Source of the DNA: Haemonchus contortus | Lineage: Eukaryota > Nematoda > Chromadorea > Rhabditida > Trichostrongylidae | Assembly: GCA_000469685.2 (NCBI GenBank) | Contig: LS997566.1 | Span: forward strand, 36,496,420-36,560,419 | DNA: 64,000 bases | Reading direction: 5' to 3' | Shown here: positions 1 to 11,811 of the stretch, piece by piece | Layout: each line of letters begins with the position of its first letter | Position numbering within the stretch: the stretch's first letter is position 1 | Notes under the pieces: model-generated | Database searches by the model: none | What the model saw: the letters and a program-made list of their open reading frames with translations, nothing else | Told to the model about the DNA's origin: nothing | Position numbers and translations under genes: made by a program

Positions 1-8
1 CATATGTA

Positions 9-1271
9 CAGGGTGGGCCAAAATTATGATTACACAGACATCACATCCCCGAAAACGAATAGAAAGCTCAACAAGCAAACCAATTTCATTAAAGTGTCTA
101 TCACTAATCTCCTATCAGAATAGTACATTGAGACTGGGATCTGTTGCTTCCTGCTTCCACCCAACCCCGAAGATGACGATGGATGGCATTGACGGTGGCA
201 CGCAGCTAAGATCATCGAGTTGATCCGGGCTTTTTGCAAGGCATTTCCGAGATTATTTCATTTCTTGTTTGGGCTAACGGACGCTTTCATCTCAAAGGCC
301 GACCACACTGAGACATTCAGAGGAGTTAGGTCAGGGTTTCAGAGTGGTCACTGACCGAAAGTTGTGAAGTCAGGAAATCCCTTATACAAAATTTATTGAC
401 ATTTTCTGATCTGCGGTCAGGAGCTTCGTCTTCACAATATGTCCGAATTGAATCGCGAAGTTGTCCTATTGCGCACGAAGAGATCAAACAGGTCTCCTAA
501 TCAACTTTCACTCCTTATTCTACTAAAATAATCGGTGCTTTGCCTCGGCGGTGACGCTCGCAAAGAATATTGCAGAAAGTCAGCGATCCTAGCGCTGCAT
601 CACTTCCATTTCTTTCAGCTTTATACAAATCTTGTAGCCCTGCTTACTGGGCACCTTTATCACCGCGGATATCTTTTCGCCGGTGAACAGGACTTCCGTA
701 CGACAATTCTTTGTATGCGGTGGGGCAGCTTTAGTTAGCCAACATTTCTCTTCTTTTTAGTCTGCTCACTGCGGAAATCACTTTCTGATCGTATGAAGGC
801 CTTGTGGTGCAGATGATGCTTCACGATTTCGCGCAGAAAACTTCATGTAGTATCCATTCATTCAGTCATTTTGGACTCAGCATGAATTTCGCTGGTGCGC
901 AGACCTTCGCTCTGCTTCATTGAAACTCCCACTAAATATAATCGCAGGCCTCTTAGGATTACCACTCCTATCTGTAATTGTTCCCAACTCCCGAAAGCGT
1001 CTTATGGTTGAATGTACCCCCTGCCTTGTTACGCTGGGTCGTCTGTAGATGCACCGTGCCAAAAGTGCTTGTAAATGCAAAGTGACGAATTATTCACGTA
1101 GTAATTACGCTTACATTATTTTCAAAATCTACCAAAAGTTTGGTATCATCAGGAAGGTTATAGTGTAATCTACCTTGTGTAGTAGAAGAAAGCGAACGAA
1201 TTGCTATGACCTTAAAAAAAATTCGTTATGAGCGTCAGCGCGCGCTGTAATCATAATTTTGACCCACCCTG
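9..1271 (-). mobile_element. Decayed Tc1/mariner-type DNA transposon
   Basis: The first 24 bases (9-32, CAGGGTGGGCCAAAATTATG...) are repeated in reverse complement at 1248-1271 with one mismatch, and both ends are flanked by TA (7-8 and 1272-1273). TA duplication and a length of 1,263 bp fit a Tc1/mariner-superfamily element. The interior carries broken transposase reading frames on the minus strand. The near-intact ends with a ruined gene suggest an old autonomous copy rather than a MITE. Confidence 0.8.
40..1080 (-). pseudogene. Tc1-like transposase remnant
   Basis: Minus-strand frames inside the element show a helix-turn-helix-like stretch near 960-1020 (VHSTIRRFRELGTITDRSG), typical of the second HTH of Tc1-like transposases, which binds the terminal repeat. 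Near 650-700 there is VLFTGEKISAVI, which resembles the family motif around the first catalytic Asp; here the Asp position reads Gly. A further open stretch at 30-239 could hold the C-terminal part. Stops and frame changes separate these pieces, so no active enzyme is encoded. The assignment rests on motif recognition only. Confidence 0.55.
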
Positions 1272-1837
1272 TATAGCTAACTATACCGTATGTTCGTGAA
1301 GGCACACACGACGAGATCAATTTCCAATTCAGTCCACGTCTTCACCTATCTCTTACTTCCCCTGCCACATTGCCGCAAATGATTTGGCGATGGCAAGCAC
1401 TTCAAGCGATGGCACAGCCGCCTTTTTATTGCTTGCACTCATCGAAATAGAATTCCGATTTGCTTTGGACAGAGGAAAGTCCTAGGGAAGTTGGGATTTT
1501 GATAGTTTTGGCTTCTCTTCATTGCCGGTTGATGGCCCAACACTTTGTTCTGAAGAGCACTCCATCAAGTATAACATTAGATTAGTTCCCACACTCAGTC
1601 CGTAGTTATATAGTCAAAAGCTATCACTATTGCAGATCGAAGTCAGATGCAGGGCTCATTGCTGCAGGGTTACCATTACTCTGCTACAAATTCATTCTAG
1701 TCTTTCTTACTCATTCCGTAATGAGAGTAGTTCAATTGAATATTTTCTAAAAGTAACAAGATAAATAAAAAGTAAAAAAATAATAATAAAGGATAAAAGA
1801 TAAAATATTCTAAGGTTTTACAAGCCCGTTTGAGAGA

Positions 1838-2025
1838 TACGCCATGCATCTGACACCTATTCAGAATCGTAGTGGCATTCCGAATGCGTATGGAATGTAT
1901 ACAATGAATGATTAGTGAGGGCCAGCTGATGTTCAAGTCAGTACTCCCAGACGAGACTGGATCAGCTCACCAACTCTGACGGCATGGAACGTTTGTTCGG
2001 TCTGGGCGAGTATCGATCCGGGCCC
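1838..2025 (-). repeat. tRNA-derived SINE, truncated minus copy
   Basis: Reverse-complement match to the 3' and middle parts of the SINE described at 2057-2337 (CGCCATGCATCTGAC, then CAGAATCGTAGTGGCATTCC, then CCAGACGAGACTGG). The head with the promoter boxes is mostly lost. It ends about 30 bp before the full plus-strand copy, so the two copies lie head to head. Confidence 0.65.
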
Positions 2026-2056
2026 TATAGTAATATTTACAAAAATAATGATACCA

Positions 2057-2337
2057 TGGGGCGGAGGTGGAGTAGTGGCAAGTGGCGCACTATATCACAC
2101 GCACGGTCAGGGGTTCGAATCCTGGATCGATGCCCACCTAGGCCAACCAAGCCTTCCATCCCTCCGGGGTCGGTGAATTGGTACCAGACACGTCTGGGAG
2201 GATAAAAACACTGACTTGTACATCGGCTGGCCACCGCAAGTCATTGTATAGGCCACATACGCACTCATTACGCCACTACGATTCTGAATGGAAGTCGAGT
2301 GCGGGGGCGCATCCCTCAGATGGGATTGATTAACGCC
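2057..2337 (+). repeat. tRNA-derived SINE, full-length copy
   Basis: About 280 bp. The head resembles a tRNA gene: GGGCGGAGGTGG, a box-A-like TGGAGTAGTGG at 2068-2078, and a perfect box B GGTTCGAATCC at 2110-2120, the internal RNA polymerase III promoter arrangement. The unrelated body includes GGGGTCGGTGAATTGGTACC and CACTACGATTCTGAATGGAA, and ends GGGATTGATTAACGCC. At least six further copies occur in this window in both orientations. The parent tRNA is not identified and no cloverleaf is intact. Confidence 0.8.
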
Positions 2338-4265
2338 AAAAACTTTATCCTTAACTTTATCCTAATGATATCATACTTTTTGAAGAGTAATTGAGTAACT
2401 AGTAATTCTGTATTTTTGGGTAGTGGGATGAGTTTTAGGCACCGATGTTCTGCAGCACAAAGTTTTGATTTCCCTTGGGGGATCGAGGCTTCCGATATAC
2501 GTTCCATTACTGGAGTATCGAATAAATTTGTAATGGATACGTTATGAATAATATAAAAACTCACTATATGCCTCGACATGTAAGTAACTCGGATGAAAAC
2601 GAACAAGAATTTTTGTAAAAACAAAATATATTGCTATAAATTTTAATTTTGCTACATATATGCCAACATCTACCTTCCCTCCATATAACTTGTACTTGTT
2701 AATGCATTTTTGGACTTGAATTTTTCTCAGAGGAGGGTCTTAGCGTGTGGTTTTTATGATGTGCCAAACTTTTTCATTCCTACCGTTTGCTTGAGCTAAA
2801 AAAGTAGATCAAAGCCAAGTCTCATTGCTAAAAAGATCTTTTGCTCTGTCTTCCGGTCTTTTTCTTTTTCTTCCTGTCTTTTCTTATGCATTTTCCCATC
2901 GTTGGTAGGTCTTTTATGATGTAATAACCATTAAATATTATTATGCATTATTCCAGTTTGAATTATGTTGCCCAATTTTGATTATGAAATATCAAAATAA
3001 AATTTCATCGATATTTTATTGTCAGTGTGGTAGTCAAAATGAAGGATAAAAATAGTCGACAGTCCTGATTTTTCCTGATGACTTATGCCATGCAACAAAC
3101 TTTGATCCCACGTGGTAGAACCCTTTGAATGCTCTGACCTATACTCGTTTCAACTGCGTTCCAATTTTCCACACAACGTTACCGTTTCCGGTAACCCTTT
3201 CGGAAAATGAAGAGCTCGATAAATGCTTGTGGCGACGGCGCCTCTTGACCCTGTCCTACTTTTATATGAAAGAGTCAAGTCTCCTCGGTATCTCGGCTGA
3301 AACACCCTATCGTGGCAAGCCCCACCAGCTCAGCTATGGCCCACCACTGATTGGATAGTCTCTCTAAACTTCAGCATTTTCCTTAAATAAGTCCCACTCG
3401 AAAATTGGTAGCAGTTCAAGGTACCCAAAGTCGCTTTTGCTTTTTCTGGCTCCAGGGAAATCCTAAATTTCTGACAGGGACCATACTAAGAAATGGCGGA
3501 GGTGTCAATGTGGTAGGAAGAAGTTTTGAAATTTCAGGAATCCAGAAGCTCTTTTATACCTTTTGTTTTATGTCACCAACCAATGAAGGGTCCCTCTAAG
3601 AAGCAGTAATATGACCAGGGGGTGTGACAAACGACGGCGACCACAGGCCCTGAATTAAGCTCGGGATCGTAGCCTGCCCAATGCACCCGGCTTTGCTACC
3701 TCTTTGAAATGAATTATTCGCAAATGTTCCGGAAATAAATGCACTAATCTGGCCCTCTTCTGAACTCCGGTACTTTTTCTGAGACGTTTTTTTCTAAGGT
3801 CCGACTGAAATGGGACAACCATTTTCAGAAGAAAACTAAAATCCCTGGAAGGACTTTCAATTCACTCGGCGGCGGAGAGCGCTTCGAGACATCAGTTGAA
3901 TGAACCGCTTTTAACCAAGTCAGTAGCCAGCTGAGCAGCCACTGAAATCTCCTTTCAACCTGCAATTTTGTTGGCACTTGGGGATGTTATAATGACCAAG
4001 TAGCTGAAGTCAAATACATGGTGTAACCTAGTAGTTGTCTATCAGCCCAACTGCTTCAACCCATAAATAAGTGATAAAAAACAATGATAACTGAAGATAT
4101 TAAATGATAGTTAATGATAATTAGCAAGCAAAAGTCTGGCTGTGAATTCAATAGAAACTTAATGGGTAAGAAAAGGCTAGCACGCTTCGCCCACTCATTA
4201 AGGATATGTATGAAACCCTTTGGGTAATCAATCCCATTTGGGGCTCTCTCCCCCTTCTACCCCCT

Positions 4266-4445
4266 CCCCCGTGCAGTGTATTTGACTTCCGTTCAGAACC
4301 GTGTGGATCTTGAATGTCTATGTGGTCTTAACTATAACGGGCGGTGGCCAGCCCATGTGGAAATCGGTGGTTTTTTCTCCCGGACGCATTACCCGACCCC
4401 GAAAGATGGAAGGCCTGGTCAAGATGCTCAGGAAATGGCCAAATT
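4266..4445 (-). repeat. Degenerate SINE fragment
   Basis: Contains eroded minus-strand matches to the SINE body: GGCGGTGGCCAGCCCATGTG resembles the GGTGGCCAGCCGATGTACAA segment, followed by a CCCCGAAAGATGGAAGGC segment corresponding to the reverse of GCCTTCCATCC...GGGG. Only part of the body is recognisable, so the limits are approximate. Confidence 0.45.
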
Positions 4446-5156
4446 ATCTCCACTTAACTACACACCTATCGTTTCACGTTACGAACATTGCGATTAATTT
4501 AATAGGACATCTTTCGCATTACACTTTGAGCGTCAGCCAGTGTGTCTGTGCAGCCGATTCGCATCGCTCAACCCTTCATCCCCTGCCCTATGGCTGCAAT
4601 AACATAGCCAGCAAGCATTCGCCATGCTCTTAAGCATTGCTATTCATGCCGCTCAATTCCAGCTACTTTCAAAGACGTTTTTCTTCCCTCAGTCTTTTCA
4701 GTCTTGTGCTGCTGCTGCTGCTCGAGCTAACGTCACACATACTGCTTCGATCCACATGACCTTTGAAGATGTCCTTTTGTCTTTTTATGACACCAAGCTT
4801 TGCGATTTGCTCTTCGTCGGTTCACAGAACCCTCTGCTCTCTAGAACTCGAGGAGGATAATGCAGCCAACAGTCGCATCGATCATATTACCTCACTGACT
4901 GAGTGAAGAGGTTGTCCGAATGCTTAAGATGACACACAACACTCTTCCCTCTACCCCTTTTCTGTTGATTTTTCTTCTTCTTCTGCTACAGTCCACCTTA
5001 TTCCAGCAACGTCGAAGGACCAGATGTAACTTTTTATAAACATTAAAAACTTTTTTTTTTGCAAAAGCTGAATTTTCGTTGTTTTTTTTTCACTCGTAGC
5101 GTAAGCAATCTTGAGGATGTTCTCTGATAATCATTAAATAAGCCTTGATACTCTCA

Positions 5157-5296
5157 ATTCAAGAGAATGAAATCGATTCCGCCCTCCGGTTTCTGCTTTT
5201 ACTCCTACAGAATCGATATCAGGGATATCAGGGATATCGATTCTGTAGTAGTAGAAGCGGAAACCGGGGGACGGAATCGATTCCATTCTCTTGAAT
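5157..5296. repeat. 140 bp foldback hairpin
   Basis: Two 64 bp arms, 5157-5220 and 5233-5296, are inverted copies (about 58 of 64 positions match by eye) around a 12 bp loop containing a further GATATCAGG repeat. Most mismatches are transitions that would leave G-U pairs in RNA, so a transcript would form a long, nearly continuous hairpin. It could be a tiny foldback MITE or a hairpin RNA precursor. No TIR-type target duplication is obvious. Confidence 0.75.
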
Positions 5297-8200
5297 CCCT
5301 GATATCGATTTTAGCCAAGTTTAAGAGAGACGGATTAACGAAGTCACTCCTCCATTCACTTAGGTATATTTTCCTTTCCTTATTTTTTTTTCTTTCTTTT
5401 TTCCTTGCCTCCACTTCAGCCCCTCTTTCAAAAGCCACAGCATACGTAAGAGCAGTTACATTTTTTTTTCTACAGTTGTTCAACTACTTACTTGCGGTGC
5501 ATTCACTCAAACTTCATTCACCAATCCATTTATTTTATTTTATCCAAATTTTTTTACTCTTGAAAACTACTGGCTAAAGTATGTATTTCTATGTATGTAT
5601 GTATTTCTATGTATTTCTTTACATACATCTCTATTTCACTGAATAAAAGTTGAAAGACTATACCACAACACCTTCTATAGACCATTTACTTACTATTTTT
5701 CTCGTTCTCAACTCCATTCATTCCCATTCATTCTCACTTCCTTTCTATTCCTGCATAACCATGAATTCCTTCTCTACAACGGGTTCATCGGAGAATAGGA
5801 CTAGCTCATCTTTGTATTCCAACATGTAGACATCTTCAAGAAATGTTTCACGGGGGGTAGTGAACGCCCAGTAAACTTGCCCAGCTTATTTGCTCGATTT
5901 TTTATTTATAAAATGCTATCGACAAGTGATTGTAATAATCGACAATTTGCTAGTAACTGCTCCCATAGACATTTTATGAGCCCTTTAAGTGCATTCTAAA
6001 CTACCATATCATCTTATTTTCTTTTTGATATGTGCAGGTGTCTGTGACGTGAAAGTCTGCCGGTTCAAATGCTCATTGACGCACCTGCACCAACGGGAAA
6101 TCCCCTACATTCAAATTTTTGCATTGCCTTTCGGTGGGTCAGCCTATCCCACATGGTCATTACCGTTACCTCCCTTGAAAACTGATTTCGCGCCAGGAAC
6201 AAACATGGAACAGCCGACTAGAAAAAAGAGGTTAGCGATCCTTCAGCCACTGTCAGAGTCAAAAAATTTCAAGAGGTTTCGATAGGAAACAAATGATCGA
6301 GTAGCACTGTAATCAGAACGCGATAATTCTTAGCTAGTAGTCTCGCTGCACGCCATGCCCTGATTGGTTGCCGTAAGAGGAGGTCCCGCCGCGCGGCGCG
6401 TTGGAGTCTGATGTCCCGAGAATAAAGAGAAGTGGTACAGATGGCACGGGAACTAAATGCGCTGCTACCACTTCAACGAACCCTGACCGACACCCTTGGT
6501 ACTCTGAAATTTTTTTTTGTTCTCGTGGTCGACTGCTTCAGATCAGTCCTGTCTGGGAAGGAAGAAAAATCCGAGAGTTTGGGTGAGTTAAAAACGGAAG
6601 TGGAAAAGGGTGACAAGCTGTGTTCCCGCTTGTTTATATCCTATCACAGTGCAGCCCCTCCTGCCGCGTGGTCCATCGCAGGTCTTATCAGCTATTATCA
6701 TAAGTTATCTTCTATGATCGCAAGCTATCATTACTTGATATAACGAATTGAAGGCAGCACCTAACTGTAAGTCAGACGGTGATCCTTAAGTCATCGACCT
6801 TCCAGCATGCCCCTACTAAAGCATACCTATTTTAATAATTTTACGTAATTTTATATGTGCACGCTATTTACCGTACCCATTGCCTTTGAACATTGAGCTC
6901 TTAAGGTTACTTGTTGTTTTTACTGATAAGATTACTTGAGTACTGTAAAAGCCAAAGTGGAAATGTCCCGTTCAATAAAGACTGATAATATCACGTGAAG
7001 GTAAACTTGCGCTTGACTCTCTCTGCGAACGTTCACTGTATTTATGAATTTCGAGTTGTAAATCAAAGAAGAAAACATTGATCGATATAATAACTGATAG
7101 TAAATATTGATAATTTCAATGTTACATACAGCATAAATAATCAATCATAAGTAATCATAAATAACTAAACGTTTAATGAAGAAAATTGAGAATCAGTGGA
7201 TTCTGGCGAGAAACGTAAAACATCCTTCCATTTTCCCCGTCTTCAGTAGAGCTAAGCAAGATAAGCCGTGCACTCGACTTCTAGTCATAATTTTTGTGTC
7301 TTTTACCCCTATTTGTCACGTTTTGAAAATGGGCAATGAAAGAAAAATGAATCCTTATAAAAACTTCCAAAAATCAGGTGATTTTTAAGCTTGGAATCAG
7401 CTACCTTACAGATTTTGTCTCTGTCTGAACCTGAACTTTCATCTCTACCAGGCAGGATAGGAAGAAAAATGGAGCGGCGCTTGACTTCCAAAGAGTCAGC
7501 CCTTTGCTGTAGCCACAGGACTATCTGTCCTCCTGAACAGCCACGCTTGTAGCCCAAACAAGACCCCTATGATAATTCTCATCACAAGCTTGGTCATATT
7601 ACCCTGAGACTTTTGCACCCTTTGTTGACATGGTCTGATGTTGACTAAACCTAAAAATGCAAATCAAAATACCCACATGTGCCCCTCCGGCCAGTCAATC
7701 CCTCGTTTTCTTCAAAATTCCCCCATTCGTTCGTATCATCAACAATTTGTGTGGACCACTCGTCGCCCTTTTTCGCTGCGCTGCCACAACCAGTTTCTCA
7801 TTTGAACGAGTTAAGGGCTCTTCAGTTCGTTCATTGAACAACATTTACCAATCGTCTATTACCACAATTACTCCATTGGCGGCACTCCGTTTCTTGTGAT
7901 ATCTTAACAACTTATTTCGCTTGATCGATGTTCTTTCCGCTTTGAGCCGGCCAAACTGTGGTTCTAGCAGCTTGTATCATCTACCATACCAATTCCTTTC
8001 TGAGCTCGTCGTATTTCATGAACACCGCTCAAAATCTCACCAAATCTAGATAGAGGATCGGCCAGGTGATAGGCAAGAGAATGTTCCTGTCAGTGATGAG
8101 GCGTTACTGGTACAGACGATTCAAAGGTATATTAGTTTCTTCTGGGGTTTATTCACACCCTAACCGCTGGTCGGTCTTCTCTTCCAATATCGGGGCTCTA

Positions 8201-8329
8201 ATTGACGTTGTAGGATGGATCGAGCTAGGGAAAGAAGAATCCGGGGAGGATTACCGCTCCTGATACAGAAAGATTGTAGTAGCAGAATCTTTTCATGAAC
8301 TCAAATTATATGGGAATATGGACAAAAGA

Positions 8330-8607
8330 GGGCGGAGTTGGTGTAGTGGCAAGGGGCGCACTATATCACACGCACGGTCAGGGGCTCGAATCTCGGATCG
8401 ATACCCGCCTAGGCCAACCAAGCTTTCCATCCTTCCGGGGTCGGTGAATTGGTACCAGACTCGTCTGGGAGGATTAAAGCACTGACTTGTACATCGGCTG
8501 GCCACAGCAAGTCATTGAATAGGCCACATACGCACTCATTACGCCACTACGATTCTGAATGGAAGTCGAGTGCGGGGCGCATTCCTCAGACGGGATTGAT
8601 TAACGCC
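8330..8607 (+). repeat. tRNA-derived SINE, full-length copy
   Basis: Same architecture as the copy at 2057: GGGCGGAGTTGGTGTAGTGG head, box-B-like GGCTCGAATCTCGG, body with CATCCTTCCGGGGTCGGTG, and the end GGGATTGATTAACGCC. The box B differs from the canonical GGTTCGANTCC at two positions. Confidence 0.8.
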
Positions 8608-10635
8608 GAAAACTTTATTCTTTTACTTTCATGGACAAAGGGTCGGACACTCGCTGAATCACCTACGCGCAAATTGACATAAGCATGTTTCTGTTTACTT
8701 GTCATTATATCATCATTCAACTGGTCATCAAAAGAAGTTACTAGCGATAAGAAATTACTGTTACCCAATTACTGGTCGCTTGGCCCAGGTTCTGTGATCC
8801 AGCAGCTCCGTCTACACTCTCAATCTATCAAGATTTTATAGACCTTTCCTGCGAGTTACTGCTAAACCCGGAAAGTGTTCTACTAATGACTCAGTGAATA
8901 CCGAAGTCTATTGTCAATAGCGATGTCACAGGTTAGCAGACAAACAAATGTGGGCCTACTTTGCACAGAATGACTTGAAACTCGACCTACTTTATGAGGA
9001 TACCAGTTGGGCCGCCGGTTCACTAAGGGCCCTCTCCATTTATTAATCAGTTAGAAATCCCCCCCCCCCCCCTTAAGTGAAGAAATGTAGAGGAATGTAG
9101 GATAGAGCTGGGTTATCCATATCGCCTTTATCGTAATCATAAAGTTTGCGGACGGACACACCGACATACCGCCATACCGACAAACCGACACACCAAGTTT
9201 CTGCTTTATAATAAGAGAGATACAAAAAAAATGGAAATTCCAAGATGGACTGTTTGCCCATACAAGCTATGGCCCCTAATTAACACCAATGACTTACGAG
9301 CTATTTCTATGTCTGTCGATCTTTCCCGAGACGATTTTCCCACATATAAAAGATATCCCGAAGTCGTAAATCGATCATTCTTTATCAAGAGCCTAGGAGC
9401 TTCCATATGGAAGGTAACTCCCTCCTATGCAATGGCAATACATTATAGACGATGGGTTTATGCCAAAAAACCCCCTGCTCTTTCACAGGATTCTTCTCAT
9501 ACTCTTATTTTTATTACTTACTACTTATTAATATTCATTGATACTTTATTGATTGATTTTCGCCTTTGACGGAGTTTCACGCATATAATAAAAAAATGTA
9601 AATGTCGACATATAATTGTTTTTTTTTGTAAAATAAAGTAATTCATATAAAATAATTTGACAACTTTCGAGATTTCCCAAGTATTTCCTCTACATTTCAT
9701 GTAAAACCATACACTTGTTTTTATTAGAAATCGTGATCAATATGAGATCAACTCTCTACGCTACACATGATTTGATCACATCACAATCGAATTCTGAGCA
9801 AGTCGAGTATATGGCGCAACCCAGGGGTCAACGCTGAGAAGATATAGGCAAAATAAAAAATACTTATGACCAATGCTATTTTCAAAAAATTGTCACCATA
9901 AGATACAGTGAACAGAATTTTTTTAATCAGCGGGGATCGAGCCATGCATCCAACCTTCTACAGAAACGACTGACTGTGAATGATCTCAATACAAACAGTT
10001 TTTTCGTCTCCACATACAAAAAAAGCGATTTTTGGGTGAATGATATTATCCCCGAACTTTATCACTTATTTATTTATTCATTCATTTTATTGATCAAGGA
10101 AACCGAAACTACATCAAGCCGAAATCTTTTCTAGAGCCGTACCACCCGTTTACCACCGTACCCACTTCCATGGAACAAATTTGGATGATACCTAGATGGG
10201 TGACCCCTTAGTGCTTCTCGAGAAGAGCGTCAAAGAGATGCGACTGCACACCGGTGACATTACACCGTCGAGGTGGTTTGCAATGAGTGCACCACTGATG
10301 GCCGTGCGGCTGGCTGGCTAGCTGGCCAGTCGGCCAACGAGTGAACCGAACGAACGAACGGCAATGGGCAAGTCACCCCACTCCCGTCTTATTCGATTAT
10401 CGAAGTTAGTCGAAGACTCAATGCGATGTCATTGAATTCGCCATTTCTTTACTTTGCTACAGCCATTGATTCGATCAGTTCGTGAATTATTTCACAGACC
10501 TTTCTGTTCCGTCACAGTTCATTGCTTTCCTTTTTTTCTTTTCTTTCCTATCGTCATCCATTTTCGTCATTCTCCATATAATTCCCATTGAAACTACCAT
10601 AATCTTAACAGGCCCAATGCCAAATCACCCCTTAA
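8608..10635. other. Gene-free stretch
   Basis: No supported gene. Holds a run of about 14 C near 9059-9072 and a short degenerate tandem of CCGACAnACC units at about 9155-9195. A 112-codon open frame at 9231-9569 has no recognisable motif and I do not call it a gene. A CpG-containing patch with GGCTGGCTAGCTGGCCAGTC lies at about 10,309-10,335. Confidence 0.45.
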
Positions 10636-11197
10636 AGGCACCTATTCACGAAAAAAAGTTATTGAGTTCTTACCTTATTAATACTCAGCGGCCCCCATGG
10701 ATTGTAGAAGGGACCCTCTCACTCCTCGAATCTCGACGTCTAGGGCATAAAGGCGGGCCCGTTGTTGTCGTAATTTGCATCTCCGCCTCTCGACCGATGA
10801 CACGTTAGACGAGTGTCGAGACGACAGTGTCATGTAATCGCGTCAGGACCCACCCTGAATTGCAAATTGGCAAGTTGCCAGAGACGCTATTGCATATTGC
10901 AGACAACACATTGAGTCTCTGGCAATTTGCCAATTTGCAATTCAGGGTGGGTCCTGACGCGATTACATGACACTGTGTCGTCTCGACACTCGTCTAACAT
11001 GACACCGATCGTCTCTAATCGACGTTCTTTCAAGAAGAAACTCGTCCAACCCCCTTTCCAGCTCTTTTTTTGGCCCTTTGTAATTCTTTTTGTTAATCGT
11101 TTTTTGCGCTTTTTCCGTTGTTATCGCTTAATTCTAGAGTAGTTCTATCAATGCCCGTCAAAAAAGGGTACCCTAACGTTTTTGTGAATAGGTGCCT
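10636..11197. mobile_element. TTAA-flanked foldback MITE, copy 1
   Basis: Begins AGGCACCTATTCACG and ends GTGAATAGGTGCCT, flanked on both sides by TTAA (10,632-10,635 and 11,198-11,201), the target duplication typical of piggyBac-type and related elements. The centre holds a second, long inverted repeat: the segment reading GACGAGTGTCGAGACGACAG...CCTGAATTGCAAATTGGCAA (about 10,808-10,880) recurs inverted at about 10,914-10,998. There is no transposase. It is related to the copy at 42,619-43,120, from which it differs by an extended palindrome centre. Confidence 0.85.
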
Positions 11198-11201
11198 TTA
11201 A

Positions 11202-11809
11202 AATGCACGAAGTGACGCCATTGACGGGGTATTTAAAGGCTTTTCCCGGAAGATTCAATCGTAACTAAGAATGAATAGTTTTGTTGCCGTTGATTTTTGT
11301 AAAACCCGCTAGGCACTTTTTTTCTTCAAGATTTGAAAAGCAATTATGTGTGTAAACAGCTCAGTCTGCTATAATTTGCTGTTTTTTTACTCTTTGTAAC
11401 AGCTGTGCTCAGGACCTTTTTATTTTTTTTCAAGTGAGTACGGCCATAGCACTCAGAAAAAACCAAAGTGGCCACCTGTCTAATGACGGGCAGATACCAC
11501 CCGATGGTCGCTTTTTCGCGTACTAGTCTTTCTTTGCAACGTGAATTCAGACAATATGAAAGATTTTATTGATTATTAGATATTTTAATTTTTGGCTCAT
11601 AATCTGACAATGGTTCAGGAATTTTAAATACTTTTCATGTTGCTACTATTGTTTATTAATTATTATAATTATGTGTTACTATATGTTATTATCATTTATT
11701 ATTACTTGTTATTACACATTAGTATTAATTATTACACAGCACTATTAATAATATGAACTATGGTTCGCTATTGCTTATTATTATATACTGTTATCATGTA
11801 CTACCAATA
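11202..11809. other. AT-rich gene-free stretch
   Basis: No gene seen. The right part (about 11,640-11,760) is a run of TTATTA/TTATTATTA-like low-complexity sequence into which the mariner derivative is inserted. Confidence 0.4.
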
Positions 11810-11811
11810 TA

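Larger units (their letters stand above)
2338..8329. other. Gene-free stretch
   Basis: I see no convincing exon here. It contains a degenerate SINE fragment (about 4266-4445), the hairpin at 5157-5296, a TATG-rich microsatellite at about 5580-5630, and AT-rich unique-looking sequence. A short inverted pair (GTGCAGGTGTCTGTGACG and TTGACGCACCTGCAC) lies at about 6035-6090. A GC-rich island with CGCCGCGCGGCGCG is at about 6385-6402. Confidence 0.5.

Noticed and set aside
2057..2140. tRNA gene at the SINE heads
   Set aside because: Box A and box B are present but no complete cloverleaf forms and the same head is attached to a common body in many copies.
5167..5577. 136-codon ORF and its opposite-strand partner
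   Set aside because: Arises from the foldback hairpin followed by a poly-T/C tract; low complexity and no homology-like motif.
9231..9569. 112-codon plus-strand ORF
   Set aside because: No recognisable motif, adjacent to a degenerate tandem repeat, and no acceptor or donor around it.
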